A program made the position numbers and the translations under genes. 64,000 bases of DNA from Hoplostethus atlanticus (taxonomy: Eukaryota > Chordata > Actinopteri > Trachichthyiformes > Trachichthyidae), in assembly GCA_034670405.1 (NCBI GenBank), contig JAXDDX010000053.1, positions 615,001 through 679,000 of the forward strand, given 5' to 3'. Shown one piece after another: positions 1-10,388 of the stretch (position 1 is the first letter of the stretch; each line of letters opens with the position of its first letter). Under the pieces are notes generated by a model. The model was not told the DNA's origin, ran no database searches, and saw only the letters and a list, made by a program, of their open reading frames with translations.

Positions 1-435
1 ATGCGGTCCTAGTAGTACATGCGGTCCTAGTAGTACATGCGGTCCTTGTAGTACATGCGGTACATGCGGTCCTAGTAGTACATGCGGTCCTAGTAGTACA
101 TGCGGTCCTTGTAGTACATGCGGTCCTAGTAGTACATGCGGTCCTAGTAGTACATGCGGTCCTTGTAGTACATGCGGTCCTAGTAGTACATGCGGTCCTA
201 GTAGTACATGCCGTCCTTTGTAGTACATGCGGTCCTAGTAGTACATGCGGTCCTAGTAGTACATGCGGTCCTTGTAGTACATGCGGTCCTAGTAGTACAT
301 GCGGTCCTAGTAGTACATGCGGTCCTTGTAGTACATGCGGTACTTGTAGTACATGCGGTCCTTGTAGTACATGCGGTCATTGTAGTACATGCAGTCCTAG
401 TAGTACATGCAGTCCTTGTAGTACATGCAGTCATT
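1..435. repeat. 18-bp minisatellite, block 1
   Basis: About 24 head-to-tail copies of an 18-bp unit (TACATGCGGTCCTAGTAG and close variants) run from the window edge. Variants alternate between TAGTAG and TTGTAG, and GCGG drifts to GCAG toward the right end. The unit is six codons long, so both strands stay open, but this is a by-product of the repeat and not a gene. Confidence 0.95.
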
Positions 436-817
436 GTTTCAAGATTCAAGATTCAAGAAGTTTAATTGTCACATACACACACGAGGTGTGTAGTGAAATG
501 CAAAGTGGCAATGCTCAGCAGAAATGTGCAAAATAACAGGTTCACACTATTTACAATAACCAACACAATATTTACAATGTCAGTTTTTAAGAGCTCTATA
601 TAAAAAAACAACACAATATTTACAATAAGAGCACTTTATAAAAAAATATAGTAAAAAAAGGGAAAATTGTATGTATAATATAATATAAATTATAAATGAT
701 GTGTAGTCTTTACCTAAGTGTGTGTGTGCATAAGAGGGGCAGTGTGTGTGTCTTGGTGGGGGCCCTGGTGAGGTCAGAGTTCACAGTCCTGATGGCCTGA
801 GGAAAGAAACTCCGTCG
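436..817 (-). mobile_element. 5'-truncated non-LTR retrotransposon 3' end
   Basis: Read on the minus strand, it begins with a short frame ending in the residues SFLRPSGL and a stop. An AT-rich 3' UTR follows, then a tail of repeated TTGAATC at 436-455, as found at LINE 3' ends. The piece sits between two blocks of the same 18-bp minisatellite, so it looks like a 5'-truncated insertion into a pre-existing array. The clade cannot be named from so short a piece. The C-terminal wording and TGAATC tail recall teleost LINEs (from memory). Confidence 0.6.
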
Positions 818-965
818 TAGTACATACAGTCCTTGTAGTACATGCAGTACTTGTAGTACATGCGGTCCTTGTAGTACATGCGGTCCTTGTAGTACATGCA
901 GTCCTTGTAGTACATGCGGTACTTGTAGTACATGCAGTCCTTGTAGTACATGCAGTCCTCTTGCT
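818..965. repeat. 18-bp minisatellite, block 2
   Basis: About eight more copies of the 18-bp unit seen at 1-435, mainly the GCAGTCCTTGTAG variant. Together with block 1 it brackets the LINE tail at 436-817. Confidence 0.93.
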
Positions 966-1039
966 GATCTTCTCTCAGCATCATATTTTCTCGTCTTTGA
1001 TCAGGAGAAAACTCATTAAGAGTTTCTTGTTCTGACTGG

Positions 1040-1347
1040 ACTAGTTACTGTTCACTGGTTACTGGTTACCAGTTACTGGTTACTGGTTACTGTTCACTGG
1101 TTACTAGTTACTGGTTATTGGTTACTGTTCACTGGTTACGGTTACTCGCTACTGGTTACTGCTACTAGTTACTAGTTACTGGTTATCGGTTAGTAGTTAC
1201 TGTTCACTGCTACTGGTTACTAGTTATTAGTTACTAGTTACTGGTTACCGGTTACTAGTTACTGGTTACTGTTCACTGGTTACTGGTTACTGCTACTGGT
1301 TACTGTTCACTGGTTACCGGTTACTTGTTACTGGTTACTGGTTAATG
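1040..1347. repeat. Heptamer repeat (TTACTGG)n with TTCACTGG variants
   Basis: Degenerate tandem copies of TTACTGG, interrupted by TACTGTTCACTGG and TACTAG variants. No coding content. Confidence 0.9.
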
Positions 1348-1456
1348 CTTATTCTTCTGTTTTATTTTCTGGTTATTAACGCGTCCTATTTTCAGCAGCA
1401 GCAACAGTCGATGTTTTAAGTGGAACTGCAGCAGCTCAAAATGACAAAGTGCTCTT

Positions 1457-1595
1457 TACACACCACACACACACACACACACACACACCACACCACACAC
1501 CCACACACCACACACACCACACCATACACACACACACACACACACCACACCATACACACACACACACACACACACCATACACACACACACACACA

Positions 1596-1634
<39 letters not shown>

Positions 1635-1716
1635 ACACCATACACCCACACACCACACACACCACACCATACACCCACACACCACACACACCATACACAC
1701 ACACACACACACACAC

Positions 1717-1747
<31 letters not shown>

Positions 1748-1830
1748 CACACCACACACACACACACACACACACACACACCACACCACACACACACACA
1801 CACACACCACACCACACACCACACACCACA

Positions 1831-1869
<39 letters not shown>

Positions 1870-1929
1870 ACACACACACACACACACACACCACACCACA
1901 CACCACACACACACACACACACACCACAC

Positions 1930-2027
<98 letters not shown>

Positions 2028-2165
2028 ACACCACACACCACACACACACACACACCACACACACACACACACACCACACCATACACCCACACACCACACA
2101 CACCATACACACACACACACACACACCACACACACAAACATGCATGCAGATACACTGATACACAC
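1457..2165. repeat. Long (CA)n block with CACACC interruptions
   Basis: Roughly 700 bp of (CA)n broken by ACCACACC and ACCATACACC words. Long open frames of alternating Thr-His or Cys-Val run through all phases and are low-complexity artefacts. The repeated interruptions suggest local duplication of blocks and not simple slippage alone. Confidence 0.97.
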
Positions 2166-2250
2166 CTAAACCGACACACACACTCACACACACTCTTACA
2201 CCAAGGCCACACACTCTTGGCCCTGGCTAAGTGTGTCTGCAGCGTTAGAG

Positions 2251-2253
<3 letters not shown>

Positions 2254-2287
<34 letters not shown>
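2254..2287. repeat. (TG)n microsatellite
   Basis: An uninterrupted run of about 17 TG dinucleotides, close to the CA block at 1457-2165 and in opposite strand sense. Confidence 0.95.
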
Positions 2288-2288
<1 letters not shown>

Positions 2289-2939
2289 TGTGATAGAGTT
2301 AAAAAACTGCGACGTCCCGTTAATAAGCTCCGCTTCTCCTGCACGGCCCCAAATGCAACCTGGGAAATGGCAGCAGCTACAGCCGCGGGCTGCGGCGCTG
2401 CCGACGCAAATTTATTCACTTTTGTAGGATAATTGAATTTTTCCTTCATAGTAGGCCTGTTCCGGGGGGGTCTTCGGGGGGCTGTCTCTTTTCTGGGACT
2501 ATTAATAATTGACTGGTTTGTTTTGGCGTATCGATTTCACCCCGTCACCGATGCTAATTTGGTCCTTTTTCATATCCGGAGGTTTTCAGCTGTTTGTCTG
2601 TTGTTGAAGTTATTTACAGTCAAGACTCGAGAGCTCGATGCTTTTGTCATGGGGAGGGGGTCACTGGGGGGGGGGGGGGGGTTTGAGCTTCTGTTTGATG
2701 TGTGTGTGTAAACGAGCTAACAGCAACAGACAGGCGTAAACAGAAATACCTACAACATTAGTGATTCTTTGATGCATGCAGAACACTGACGGTCTGTGGT
2801 TCCGTCGTCTCTGCAGCGCTGCAACAACATTAATAGATGCAGCGAGACGCTGCAGCGCTCAGCCGGCCGGCTCCAGTATTCAGGTCAGTTTGTACATTCA
2901 AAGCAATCACAAACCATGTTCCTCTACATATTTAATGAT
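2288..2939. other. Unique sequence, no gene seen
   Basis: About 650 bp of mixed composition with a poly-G run near 2665-2682. The short open frames have no recognisable domain. Presumed intron of the protocadherin gene. Confidence 0.5.
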
Positions 2940-3215
<276 letters not shown>

Positions 3216-3489
3216 CTCTCACCAGGGTGCAGTGGTCAAATATTAATGTCCAGGAGAAGCTGCTGTGCTTATTGTACTTGATATCGCCACAGGCTGTTTC
3301 TCTGCCGCTCGCCGCTCGCCGCTCGCCGCTCGCTTCACGACGCTCAGATACAAAATGATACAAATACAAACTTTGGTGTTTTTCTCGGAGCGCTGCAGGA
3401 CGGATCTGTGTGGGTTCGGTGTCGGCCTGAAGACTCTTCTTCAGTCTGCAGCTAAGGGACGTTAATACTATAGAAATATATTCTACATC

Positions 3490-3660
3490 TTATATATAAT
3501 ACTGTAATAATATTATTAATAATATTATATATAATAACATGAAGTCATTTAGTTGTTCAGCTGCTGCAGGGATCAAACCTGAGACGTTCCAGTTACAGGA
3601 CAATACCCACCCTGATCCGTGTCCATGGCAACAACCAAAAATATGATTATACTCAACAAT
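3490..3660 (-). mobile_element. Possible tRNA-derived SINE fragment
   Basis: On the minus strand there is a Pol III B-box-like word, GGTTTGATCCC (about 3570-3580). It is followed by an AT-rich tail of ATTATTAATAATATT at 3490-3535. This order, B box then AT tail, fits a SINE. I could not find a convincing A box, so the call is weak. Confidence 0.3.
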
Positions 3661-4006
3661 CCATAAAGGACCATCCAACTTTTACAGAATCAATCAAACT
3701 GGTTTCACTCTGATTGGTTGAGCAGCTGCAGGTCTGATTCTTTCTCCTCTTCATGCTCTTTGCAGAAATAGTCTTCCTCTTCCTGTCATCATACAGGAAA
3801 TGAGCAGAGGATCTGTCATCTGCGGCGATCCATAGCTGGTGACAACCGGTAGCATATCACCCGGTTATCTCAGGGACGCCGGTCGTATTGACGAGCCGAG
3901 AGATTCCATTGATCCGGTAGCCGGTTGTTGATCAGGTGGGAAGTGGATGCTAAACATAGATTAGACCCGTATTGACGAAGCGATATGAGGAGCCGGCAAG
4001 GAGAGT
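3661..4006. other. Unique sequence, no gene seen
   Basis: Contains no open frame with recognisable content. Presumed intron. Confidence 0.4.
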
Positions 4007-4008
<2 letters not shown>

Positions 4009-4040
<32 letters not shown>

Positions 4041-4146
4041 AAGGAATTGTTTCTATAAAGTTTTGTTCTTCTGAGTTTTATTAACAAGTAATATGTGTAA
4101 GTCAGTGTGTGTGTGTGTGGAATTGACTTACACACACACACACACT
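4009..4146. repeat. (TG)n run and a TG/CA inverted repeat
   Basis: A (TG)n run at 4011-4040 is followed by GTAAGTCAGTGTGTGTGTG at about 4097 and its near complement TGACTTACACACACACAC at 4124-4143. These would form a hairpin with a loop of a few bases. Confidence 0.8.
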
Positions 4147-5169
4147 AGCTCCAACATGGCCGACCGGTCACAGGGTTCGACCAGAAACATATTTTCCTTT
4201 CCTGTCGTCCTTTCACTCTTCATCAGCTTGACGCCTGCAGACGAGCCCAGATAACCTGGGAGATCGGAGCCGGCCATTACGCTGCTGTTACTCCGCCCAG
4301 GCTACATGCACATATTGACTCTCCCCGCCTTCATTGGTTAGACACCAGGGGCTTAGCAGGAAATGGATTTGTATCAGGGGGGACTGGGACTAATTTTAAA
4401 CATGTCAGTCAATACATCGATGTCACCAGCAGGAGCAAAGCCCAGTCGCTGTTAAATAAGCAAGCAGGAAAACAGAGAAAACCCATCAAGCGAGAAGCGA
4501 AAGAGCAAAGCAGGAAAAAGATTTATTTCTTTTTTCAGTCGGTTGTTTTTGTTCCTGCCTTCAGAGTCAGAGGGCGAATTCATTTAACAAACTACTGGTT
4601 GTGTGTCTAATAACTACTCTGCATGTGGTGGGAGACGGATTTGATGGAGGGAGGAGGCGAGGGAGGGAGGAGGGGATTTAGTTTTGTGAATGCATCAAAT
4701 GTCGATGTTGAAAAAGGTTTGGTCGTCCTTCCTGCTAACGAGTGAAAGAACCGGTGACATTTAAAGATCTCATATCGGTTTTTCTTTGAGATGAATCTGT
4801 TTCGCCCCTGCCTTCATTTTCTGCCAAACCCGCCTTTCCCTCCTCCATTTCCCCTCTTCCTGTCTTCTTTTCCTCCCTTTCATCCTCCCCTCCCCCCTCC
4901 CCCTCTCTGTCCTCTTTCTGAGCTGTGTCGATTAATTAATTGCCGGCTAATTTAATTTCTCAAAAAGTAATAACTTGTTTAAGCATGAATAAAGACTGAC
5001 AAGGCAAAGTTCTAATCTGCCCAAAGTTTAATTAGAGCCGGCAAGGTTTCCTCGGAGCCAGGCGGGGGGTCAGGGGGAGAGATGGAGGGAGGAGAGGGAG
5101 GAGAGGGAGGAGAACCAGAGATGGAGGGAGGGAAGGAAATAAGAAGGAGAGTCGAGCTGCAGCTGCTTG
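4147..5169. other. Unique intronic DNA with an AT-rich, TAATTA-containing patch
   Basis: Non-repetitive DNA apart from pyrimidine-rich 4835-4925 and purine-rich 5065-5135. The patch 4920-5040 has TTAATTAATTG and TTTAATTAGAG words, which resemble homeodomain-type sites and conserved noncoding elements. That reading is inference only. No exon was seen. Confidence 0.35.
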
Positions 5170-5410
5170 TCCAGTGTAGCAGATACTGACACACCAGGAC
5201 AACAGACTAACATGGTAGTACAGCAGCTACTGACATACCGGGACAACAGACTAACATGGTAGTACAGCAGCTACTGACATACTGGGACAACAGACTAACA
5301 TGGTAGTACAGCAGCTACTGACACACCAGGACAACAGACACATGGTGCAGGATAACAGACCTCTAACAGACTAACATACTGTAGCAGACTAACATAGTAG
5401 TACAGTAGCT
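5170..5410. repeat. 44-bp minisatellite
   Basis: About five copies of a 44-bp unit containing TAACATGGTAGTACAGCAGC and CTACTGACATACCGGGACAA. The spacing between successive TAACATGG words is exactly 44 bp (5208, 5252, 5296). One related copy lies at 6945-7000 and a larger related array at 61199-61490. Confidence 0.92.
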
Positions 5411-5569
5411 ATGGGGGGAGCGGGACGAGAACCTGATTGGTTCAGACCAGAGGAGCATGCAGCCAGTTCACAACAACGAACCAATAGAACGAAGAACAAC
5501 GGAGAGCTTCTGAAATCAGAGAGCTTCTGTCCAATCAATCAATTTAACTTCAATTATCTACGACGATAT

Positions 5570-6856
5570 CACAGTTACATTATATTATTACATTACATTA
5601 CATTATTACATTATTACATTACATTATTACATTCATTATTACATTACATCATTATATTACATTATTACATTACATTATTACATTACATCATTACATTATA
5701 TTACATTGTGACATATTACATGTATATTATTACATTACGTCACATTACATTACATTATTACATTACATTATTACATTCATTATTACATTACATTATTACA
5801 TTATTACATTACATTATTACATTCATTATTACATTACATCATTATATTACATTATTACATTACATTATTACATTACATTATTACATTACATCATTACATT
5901 ATATTACATTGTGACATATTACATGTATATTATTACATTACGTCACATTACATTACATTATTACATTACGTTACATTACAGCATTACATTACATTATTAC
6001 ATTACATTACATTATTACATTACATTATATTACATGACATTATTACATTACATGATATCATTACATTATTACATTACATTATATTATAATACACTACTTT
6101 ATTACATTACATTATTACATTTCATTACATTATTACATTATATTATATTACATTACATTATTACATTATATTACATTACATCGTTATATTACATTACATT
6201 ATTACATTACATTATATTACATTATTACATTACATTATTGCATTAAATTACATCATTATATTACATTATTACATTATTACAGTACATTATATTGTATTAG
6301 ACTACATTACATCGTTATATTACATTACATTATATTACATTATTACATTACATTATTGCATTAAATTACATCATTATATTACATTATTACATTATTACAG
6401 TACATTATATTGTATTAGACTACATTATTACATTATATTACATTATATTACATTACATTATTACATTATATTACATTACATTATATTATAACATTACATT
6501 ATTACATTACATTTTTACATTACATCATTACATTACATCATTACATTACATTACATCATTACATTATATTACATTACATTATAATATTACATTATTACAT
6601 TACATCATTACATTACATTATAACATTACATTTTTACATTACATTACATTATAACATTACATTACATTTTTACATTACATTTTTACATTACATTATTACA
6701 TTACATTACAACATTACATTATTACATTACATTACATTTTTACATTACATTACAACATTACATTATTACATTACATTACATTACATTATTACATTACATT
6801 TTTACATTACATTACATTGTTACATTACATTACATTATTACATTACATTTACAGTT
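5570..6856. repeat. (ATTAC ATT)n long AT-rich array
   Basis: Nearly 1.3 kb made of ATTACATT, ATTATTACATT and ATTATATTACATT words. There is a duplicated segment: the passage with GTGACATATTACATGTATAT occurs near 5707 and again near 5910, about 203 bp apart. Open frames of Tyr-Ile-Thr-Leu-His are artefacts of the repeat. Confidence 0.95.
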
Positions 6857-7013
6857 ACTTCTTCATTCCGGCGCAGCAGTGATGTCTGCAGATGTAAACA
6901 TGGTGAGCAGCACCAGCCTTGTGTTATTCCCGGGACAGTAGTTTGACCCGTGGTACAGTAACTACTGACACATGGTCCAGGACAACAGACCTCTAATGTG
7001 GGTCTACTTTGGG

Positions 7014-7034
7014 GTGTGTGTGTGTGTGTGTGTA

Positions 7035-7084
<50 letters not shown>

Positions 7085-7093
7085 TGCGTGCGT
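7014..7093. repeat. (TG)n then (TGCG)n microsatellite
   Basis: About 50 bp of TG followed by seven or so copies of TGCG or GCGT. Confidence 0.95.
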
Positions 7094-7730
7094 CACCATT
7101 GATTCCAGTGGAGTGCGAGGCGTAGCTGCGTTTGTGCTGGAGGCCATTGAACATCCTGTCCTATAGCTCCACTCATGCTCTATTGTCCTTTAAGATAAAT
7201 TGGAGCTTTTGTCATCGACAGAAAAAAGCATTAATTGAAGGTTTTCCTGCACGGCACCCGGAGAGCGAGCCACAGCTTCAACTGCAACACACACGTTACA
7301 ACTTCAAAGTAATTAAACACATTAACATTTCAAGCGGTGAAAAAAGAGAAGCTCTCCTTTGTGTACATTCACTTCCATTTATCAGCCAGGACTGAGGAGA
7401 GAGAGGAAGCAGAGGGATTTAGCATATCTCTGGGAGCAAAGTGATGGAGCAGAAAAGAAGAAGAAGAAGGAGAAGAAGAGCGGAGGGGAAAAAAGAGAGA
7501 GCCAATCCATCTGGGTTCTTTACTCTGGTCGACGGCGTAAAATGTCAGATACTCATCTGGAAATTATTTCCATTTTATACCACTGACATCTTCCCGAGTG
7601 GGACTCTGAAATCTAATTAGTTTGACCAGAAAATGGTGACCAAGGTAGGAGAGTGTATTATGCAGCGAGAGAGGCTGGTGGGGCGGCGGAGGGTCCCTGG
7701 GGTTAACTGGAACTCAGGAGCATAGATAAG
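7094..7730. other. Unique intronic DNA, no exon seen
   Basis: Mixed composition with an A/G-rich patch at 7455-7500. Short open frames have no domain content. Presumed last intron of the protocadherin gene. Confidence 0.4.
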
Positions 7731-9170
7731 GCAGCAGAGGAAAGCTCAGGAGGGCTACTCTATTTTAAATAGCCTCGTCTAATAGAGGCAACCTTGAATT
7801 CACTGTTCCAGGCTTTTGACAGCCAGCAGGACTACAGTAGAGGAAACAGAGGGATGGATGGGCTTCCTCCAGGTTACACTCCAGAACTTTCTAAACTTCC
7901 CTCAAGTGCTGATGAGAGTCAGTTAAAGCGACGGTCGCCACCATGGTGCTGTTTGTGCTCCGGGCGGTAATGAGCTTAGCAGCAGGTCAGACCTGCTGAT
8001 GTCAGCCGCCGCTCTGATCAGGCCTCCGATCGCCTTTGATGGTCTGGCCTGTAAACGAGCGGCGGCCTGCTTGTCCACCAGAGGAAGGTCTTATTAGCCA
8101 AGGCTCCATTGATCTCAGATCGTAGCCACAGCTATGCCTCACCCCCCCACCCCGCCCAAACACTTCCTCCCATCATGCTCTCCAATTAGTCCAACCTCAA
8201 ACGAGAGCCAATTAATTATTGTGCTTAATTAGGAGCAACATGCCCCCCCAGCCCTGCGCTAAAGTCTGTGATTAGCGCTACTCACCACCACTGAGGGCCT
8301 GAACACAGGGTCGCGCTCCGATTGGCCCTCCATTCAGCAAATCAAGTTATGAGTTTGTTCTTCCATTAGAAGGACCTCCAGGTCTGTGGTAGAAGCCTCC
8401 TGCTGACACCAGGCTGCTTCAACACCCGATCTGAGCTGAGCTGCTCGCACATGACTTAACATTTCTGCAAGCACCTTGGTTTTGCATGAAAAATGCATAA
8501 AATCCAAAGCAATGGCTCTAGGAATGTGGGAAAAAAACACACAGTCACTGCTCAGCACTATCCACAGCCAGCGAAGGATTAGAACGTATGCATCAACCAA
8601 CAAACAGACAGAAAAGCCGACTGTAGCTCCTTTGCAAAAGAGGCAATGAATTTCAATTATGCATGAAGCAGAGGCATTTTGGGAAATAAGCGCTTCCCTG
8701 GGAGGCCGGGGCAGCGCGCCCTCCCCTGCAGCCTCCAGTATCAAAGAATGATCTAATGTCACGCACAGAAGAAAGGCTACTTTCTGCATACGCATTGATA
8801 TTTCTGCTTCTGCCTCTGACCTTTTTCCACTAAGCTGTGATTTTTTAAATGCGAACACAGCCGGGCTTGTGTCTGCTCTATCAGCCTTCATTATGGGATC
8901 TGTTGTAGGTGAAGAAGCAGTTGCAGCGCTGTTGTCTTAGCCTTAATTGACTGTGCAACATAATTACATTCTACTGAACCCTGAGCGTGTTTCGCCTTAA
9001 ATCAGTCTAATCCTGTTTCACGCTCAACACCCACTATTTGATATCTTGTTGCATTGCTGTTTTAACAACACATTAAGCAATGTCCCTGGCATTAGTGACT
9101 TTAAATATAACATTGGGCCTTAATTAGTTTGCTATTGCCATCAGTCGGGTGTAGGCATAATCAACATTTC
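7730..9170. promoter_or_regulatory. Candidate conserved noncoding region in the last intron
   Basis: About 1.4 kb free of tandem repeats and transposon signatures, unlike almost all DNA around it. It is rich in homeodomain-type core words such as CCAATTAGTCC (8183), GCCAATTAATTATTG (8207), GCTTAATTAGG (8223) and CTTAATTAG (9119). Such stretches in introns and flanks of neural protocadherin genes often prove to be conserved enhancers. I infer this from composition only. A 185-codon minus-strand frame at 8334-8891 has no recognisable features and could arise by chance. Confidence 0.35.
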
Positions 9171-9929
9171 CATTCCTGCCTTTACTTAACTTTAATGCTG
9201 TATACATTGGCTCATGGTTGAAGCTCTGAGCTGGAATCAGGCTGTAAAGACAAGCCAAAATAAAGACTGCTGTCTTCATTTAATAGGAGGAAAGTCAGTT
9301 TACAATCTGGTCTTGGTTGACTGAGATGTTAAATGTGCTGCCAGTGTGACAGATGAACGCGTGTTCACTGTATCTTGATGCTGTAAAGGATTTACTTATG
9401 TTTGTATTGGATGTAAAACTGAAAACAGTTTGGAGGTTGGAAGACAGTATTTACTTCTCCATAATTGATTGACAGTTCTGAAATGTGTATCTTGTGGTTT
9501 TATTTGATTTGAAAATGTAGAAAACACATATTCCACCTATAGGCCTAATCTGGTTCTTCATCCCGTCTCCTCATCTGACATCAAAACCAGGAAATGTGGA
9601 CGCTGGCTGATGTCACTCCTACAGAACACAGAGACTCTGTGATTTGATTCTCATGTACGACTCCATACAGTCCAAGTCCAATAGAGGGACACAGGAAGTC
9701 ACGATGGTTGCAAGGGAGACGCTGCCATGTTGGAAGAGAGGGTTAGGGTTAGGGTTACTGCTGCACAGAAATTGGACATTTGCTTAGTTTTGTCAGGGAG
9801 AAAGATTAGATGACAGGCTTTTATTTTGTTGACTCATCAACATGGCGGTATCTCCCTCATAACCATCGGTAACCACGCCTCTGCGGCCCAAACCTCCTCT
9901 CATTTCTAGCCTTGTTCTCTATCTAGTCA
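9171..9929. other. Unique intronic DNA next to the terminal exon
   Basis: No repeats except three TTAGGG-type copies at 9738-9757. No exon was seen before the acceptor at 9966. Confidence 0.4.
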
Positions 9930-9966
9930 TCATTTCCTTCTTTCTTTGTCTTCCTTGTGGCTGCAG

Positions 9967-10388
9967 ACCTCAGGCCCCTGCCCGACGTGGCGATGACCGG
10001 TAACTGCACCCATGAGTGCACCGAGTTCGGCCACTCAGACTCCTGCTGGATGCCCGGCCAGCCTTCCCCCAACCGCAAGATCTCCAAGAACGCCGCCAAC
10101 CTCTCCACCTTTGTGCCTTACCAGGAGATGGAGGGGCAGGAGCAGCTGATGGCCAACGGCAGCCCCAAGCCCCTGACGGAGGATCGCGGGAGCAGCGCAG
10201 GAGGAGGAGGAGGCTCCAAGGTGGCCAACATGCGGTTCATGACCCCCTACACCAGTGCCTACTCCGGGGGGGGCGACTCCTCCAGCAAAGACTGTGCCCT
10301 GGAGGAGATTCCCCTGAGCCAGGCTGTGGAGTACCACTCAGCCACCACCCCGACCAGCCAGAGCTCCAAAAGAGAGATCTACCTGTGA
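9967..10388 (+). CDS. pcdh7: Last coding exon of a delta-1 protocadherin (PCDH7/PCDH1 type)
   Basis: It encodes the C-terminal ~140 residues of the cytoplasmic tail of a neural cell-adhesion protocadherin. A pyrimidine-rich tract and CTGCAG give an acceptor at 9965-9966. The exon starts at codon position 2, so the upstream exon supplies one base. The CM2 motif of delta-1 protocadherins is seen as CTHECTEFGHSDSCWMPG. Then come LSTFVPYQ, a variable segment with a Gly run coded by GGA triplets, MRFMTPY, LEEIPLSQ and a terminal KREIYL before TGA at 10386. No RRVTF (CM3, the PP1-binding motif) is seen in this exon. There are no cadherin repeats or membrane span here; those lie upstream of the window. 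PCDH1 and PCDH7 tails both end this way as far as I recall. The long intron and gene-poor flank favour pcdh7. Family is near certain, the paralogue about 60%. Confidence 0.9.

Noticed and set aside
198-965. CRISPR-like array at the left edge
   Set aside because: Units are directly adjacent, with no spacers, in a vertebrate genome; a plain 18-bp minisatellite.
1416-2449. Open frames of up to 337 codons over the CA block
   Set aside because: Alternating Cys-Val or Thr-His codons come straight from (CA)n; open on both strands and in several phases.
8334-8891. 185-codon minus-strand frame in unique DNA
   Set aside because: No domain, no homologous wording, no splice or promoter context. One frame of this length is expected by chance in 64 kb.
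9738-9757. Three TTAGGG copies as an interstitial telomere
   Set aside because: Only three units; the word GGTTAGGG is common in fish DNA and there is no sign of a fusion point.
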